Part shown: one piece after another, positions 63,295 through 64,000 of the stretch
How positions within the stretch are numbered: the stretch's first letter is position 1
Layout: every line of letters begins with the position of its first letter
Source: Sphingobacterium griseoflavum
Lineage (GTDB): Bacteria; Bacteroidota; Bacteroidia; Sphingobacteriales; Sphingobacteriaceae
NCBI RefSeq assembly: GCF_014653155.1
Contig: NZ_BNAF01000005.1
Location: 265,719-329,718, forward strand
Reading direction: 5' to 3'
Length of the DNA: 64,000 nt
The notes under the pieces: generated by a model
Seen by the model: only the letters and a program-made list of their open reading frames with translations
Database searches by the model: none
Told to the model about the DNA's origin: nothing
Made by a program: the position numbers and the translations under genes

Positions 63295-63417
63295 AATGTG
63301 ATTTTTTGATCTAAATGTAACAAAAATATTTCTGTCAAAATAACATCATACTGCTTTTTACAGAAACTATCGAAAGAAAAATAGCGTTATAGCATTAAAC
63401 TAAACAATACACGATTT

Positions 63418-63918
63418 ATGACATCACTTAAAAATGAATTATTAGGAACCTGGAAATTGCTCTCCTACATTGAGGTTCCCATCGGAGGTGATGATTCGCT
63501 ATTTCCCATGGGTAAAAATCCTTACGGACTATTGATGTATTCTCCTGATGGCTTTATGTCCGTACAAATCAGCAGGGAAGAACGGTTGCCTTATGCAAGC
63601 AACGACAAATTGCAACCTAGCCAAGACGAGATGCTGTCGTCTTTGCAAGGCTATATCGCCTTTTGTGGGAAATTTAAAGTGGACAATAGCAGCGCAATTG
63701 TGAGTTACATGATCAAGAGTTCGCTTTTCCCAAACTGGAAGAATAAAGTGCAGCGTAGAAAAATTGATTTCGAAGGAGATATTCTTTATCTGAAATCGAC
63801 AGAACCCATTCTGTCCAACGGGCAGTATGTCAATTCGTACATGACATGGCAAAAGACCGATCGCGTGCTGGACGATTTCCAGGAACGGATTCGCAAAGTA
63901 TACCAGGTGCAGAGTTAG
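63418..63918 (+). CDS. Lipocalin-like domain protein
   Basis: A 166-residue soluble protein starting LKNELLGTWKLLSY, the usual opening of the lipocalin-like family, with PYGLLMYSPDGFMSVQIS following. The eight-stranded beta-barrel suggests binding of a small hydrophobic ligand. No signal peptide. Ends at a terminator near the window edge. Confidence 0.88.
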   Translation: MTSLKNELLGTWKLLSYIEVPIGGDDSLFPMGKNPYGLLMYSPDGFMSVQISREERLPYASNDKLQPSQDEMLSSLQGYIAFCGKFKVDNSSAIVSYMIKSSLFPNWKNKVQRRKIDFEGDILYLKSTEPILSNGQYVNSYMTWQKTDRVLDDFQERIRKVYQVQS

Positions 63919-63932
63919 CACACAGCATCAAC

Positions 63933-63969
63933 AAAAAGAGGCCGTCTCATAAGGATAGCCTCTTTTTTT
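63933..63969 (+). terminator. Intrinsic terminator of the lipocalin-like gene
   Basis: 10-bp stem AAAAAGAGGC / GCCTCTTTTT with a 15-nt loop and a final T-run, 14 nt behind the stop. Confidence 0.85.
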
Positions 63970-64000
63970 ATTTGGTTGAATTTTCGTACTTTAAAGTCAT

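Noticed and set aside
1..64000. tRNA, rRNA, transposase or prophage genes
   Set aside because: No tRNA-like cloverleaf motif, rRNA segment, transposase motif or phage gene was found on either strand.

Overview
The window looks like chromosomal DNA of a Bacteroidota bacterium, most likely from the Sphingobacteriaceae (Sphingobacterium/Pedobacter-like). The signs are SusC/Oar-type receptors with an N-terminal carboxypeptidase-like domain, a two-component regulator with a propeller-type sensor, many lipoproteins with a short lipobox, 6-bladed beta-propeller proteins, A-rich start regions mostly without Shine-Dalgarno sequences, and several promoter-like TAnnTTTG boxes. No rRNA, tRNA, CRISPR array, transposase or phage gene was seen. 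All family assignments come from reading the translated sequences by eye.

Layout, left half. 1-3.9 kb: a sensor kinase (cut by the window edge) and its separate response regulator. 4-5.9 kb: an SF1 helicase. 5.97-11.6 kb: a probable copper operon with a small Cys-rich membrane protein, a YtkA-like lipoprotein, a TonB-dependent receptor carrying the CxxxM and HxM copper ligands known from OprC, an MbnP-like lipoprotein and an MbnH/MauG-like di-haem protein. 11.8-13.3 kb: a sulfatase. 13.4-17.1 kb: gnd-zwf-pgl, the complete oxidative pentose phosphate branch. 17.1-25.8 kb: ion and stress functions (KtrB/KtrA potassium uptake, two potassium-channel-like proteins, a Balon-like ribosome factor, a DUF389 protein, an AI-2E family protein). 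26.2-31.2 kb: an SDR enzyme, two stand-alone receiver-domain proteins flanking a possible small RNA, and a persulfide operon (metallo-beta-lactamase/rhodanese enzyme plus two half-size YeeE/YedE transporters). 31.2-33.1 kb: promoter, TPP riboswitch, thiamine transporter pnuT and an acyl-CoA-dehydrogenase-like flavoprotein in one transcription unit.

Layout, right half. 33.1-44.3 kb: housekeeping and hypothetical genes (luciferase-like oxidoreductase, methyltransferase, aspartate kinase, RsiV-like lipoprotein, GNAT, YggS, DUF4296 lipoprotein, mutS2, MgtC) and a pair of about 190-bp direct repeats. 44.8-48.1 kb: an Oar-like receptor. 48.2-48.7 kb: two unusual tandem arrays, one with a 10-bp period and one degenerate with a 42-bp period. 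49-60.6 kb: a region that is visibly AT-richer from about 52.6 kb and carries two transglutaminase-like lipoproteins, an XRE regulator, two tiny secreted peptides aligned without gaps (two Cys at identical positions), a membrane-anchored propeller, a MauE/DoxX-like protein with a CxC motif, an O-antigen-ligase-like protein with a repeat tail, another propeller and an outer-membrane beta-barrel. This is the best candidate for an undescribed system: small disulfide peptides with their own redox, envelope and receptor partners. 60.8-64 kb: rpsF-rpsR-rplI, where rpsR and rplI have unusually strong Shine-Dalgarno sequences, then YchJ-like, cupin/JmjC and lipocalin-like genes.
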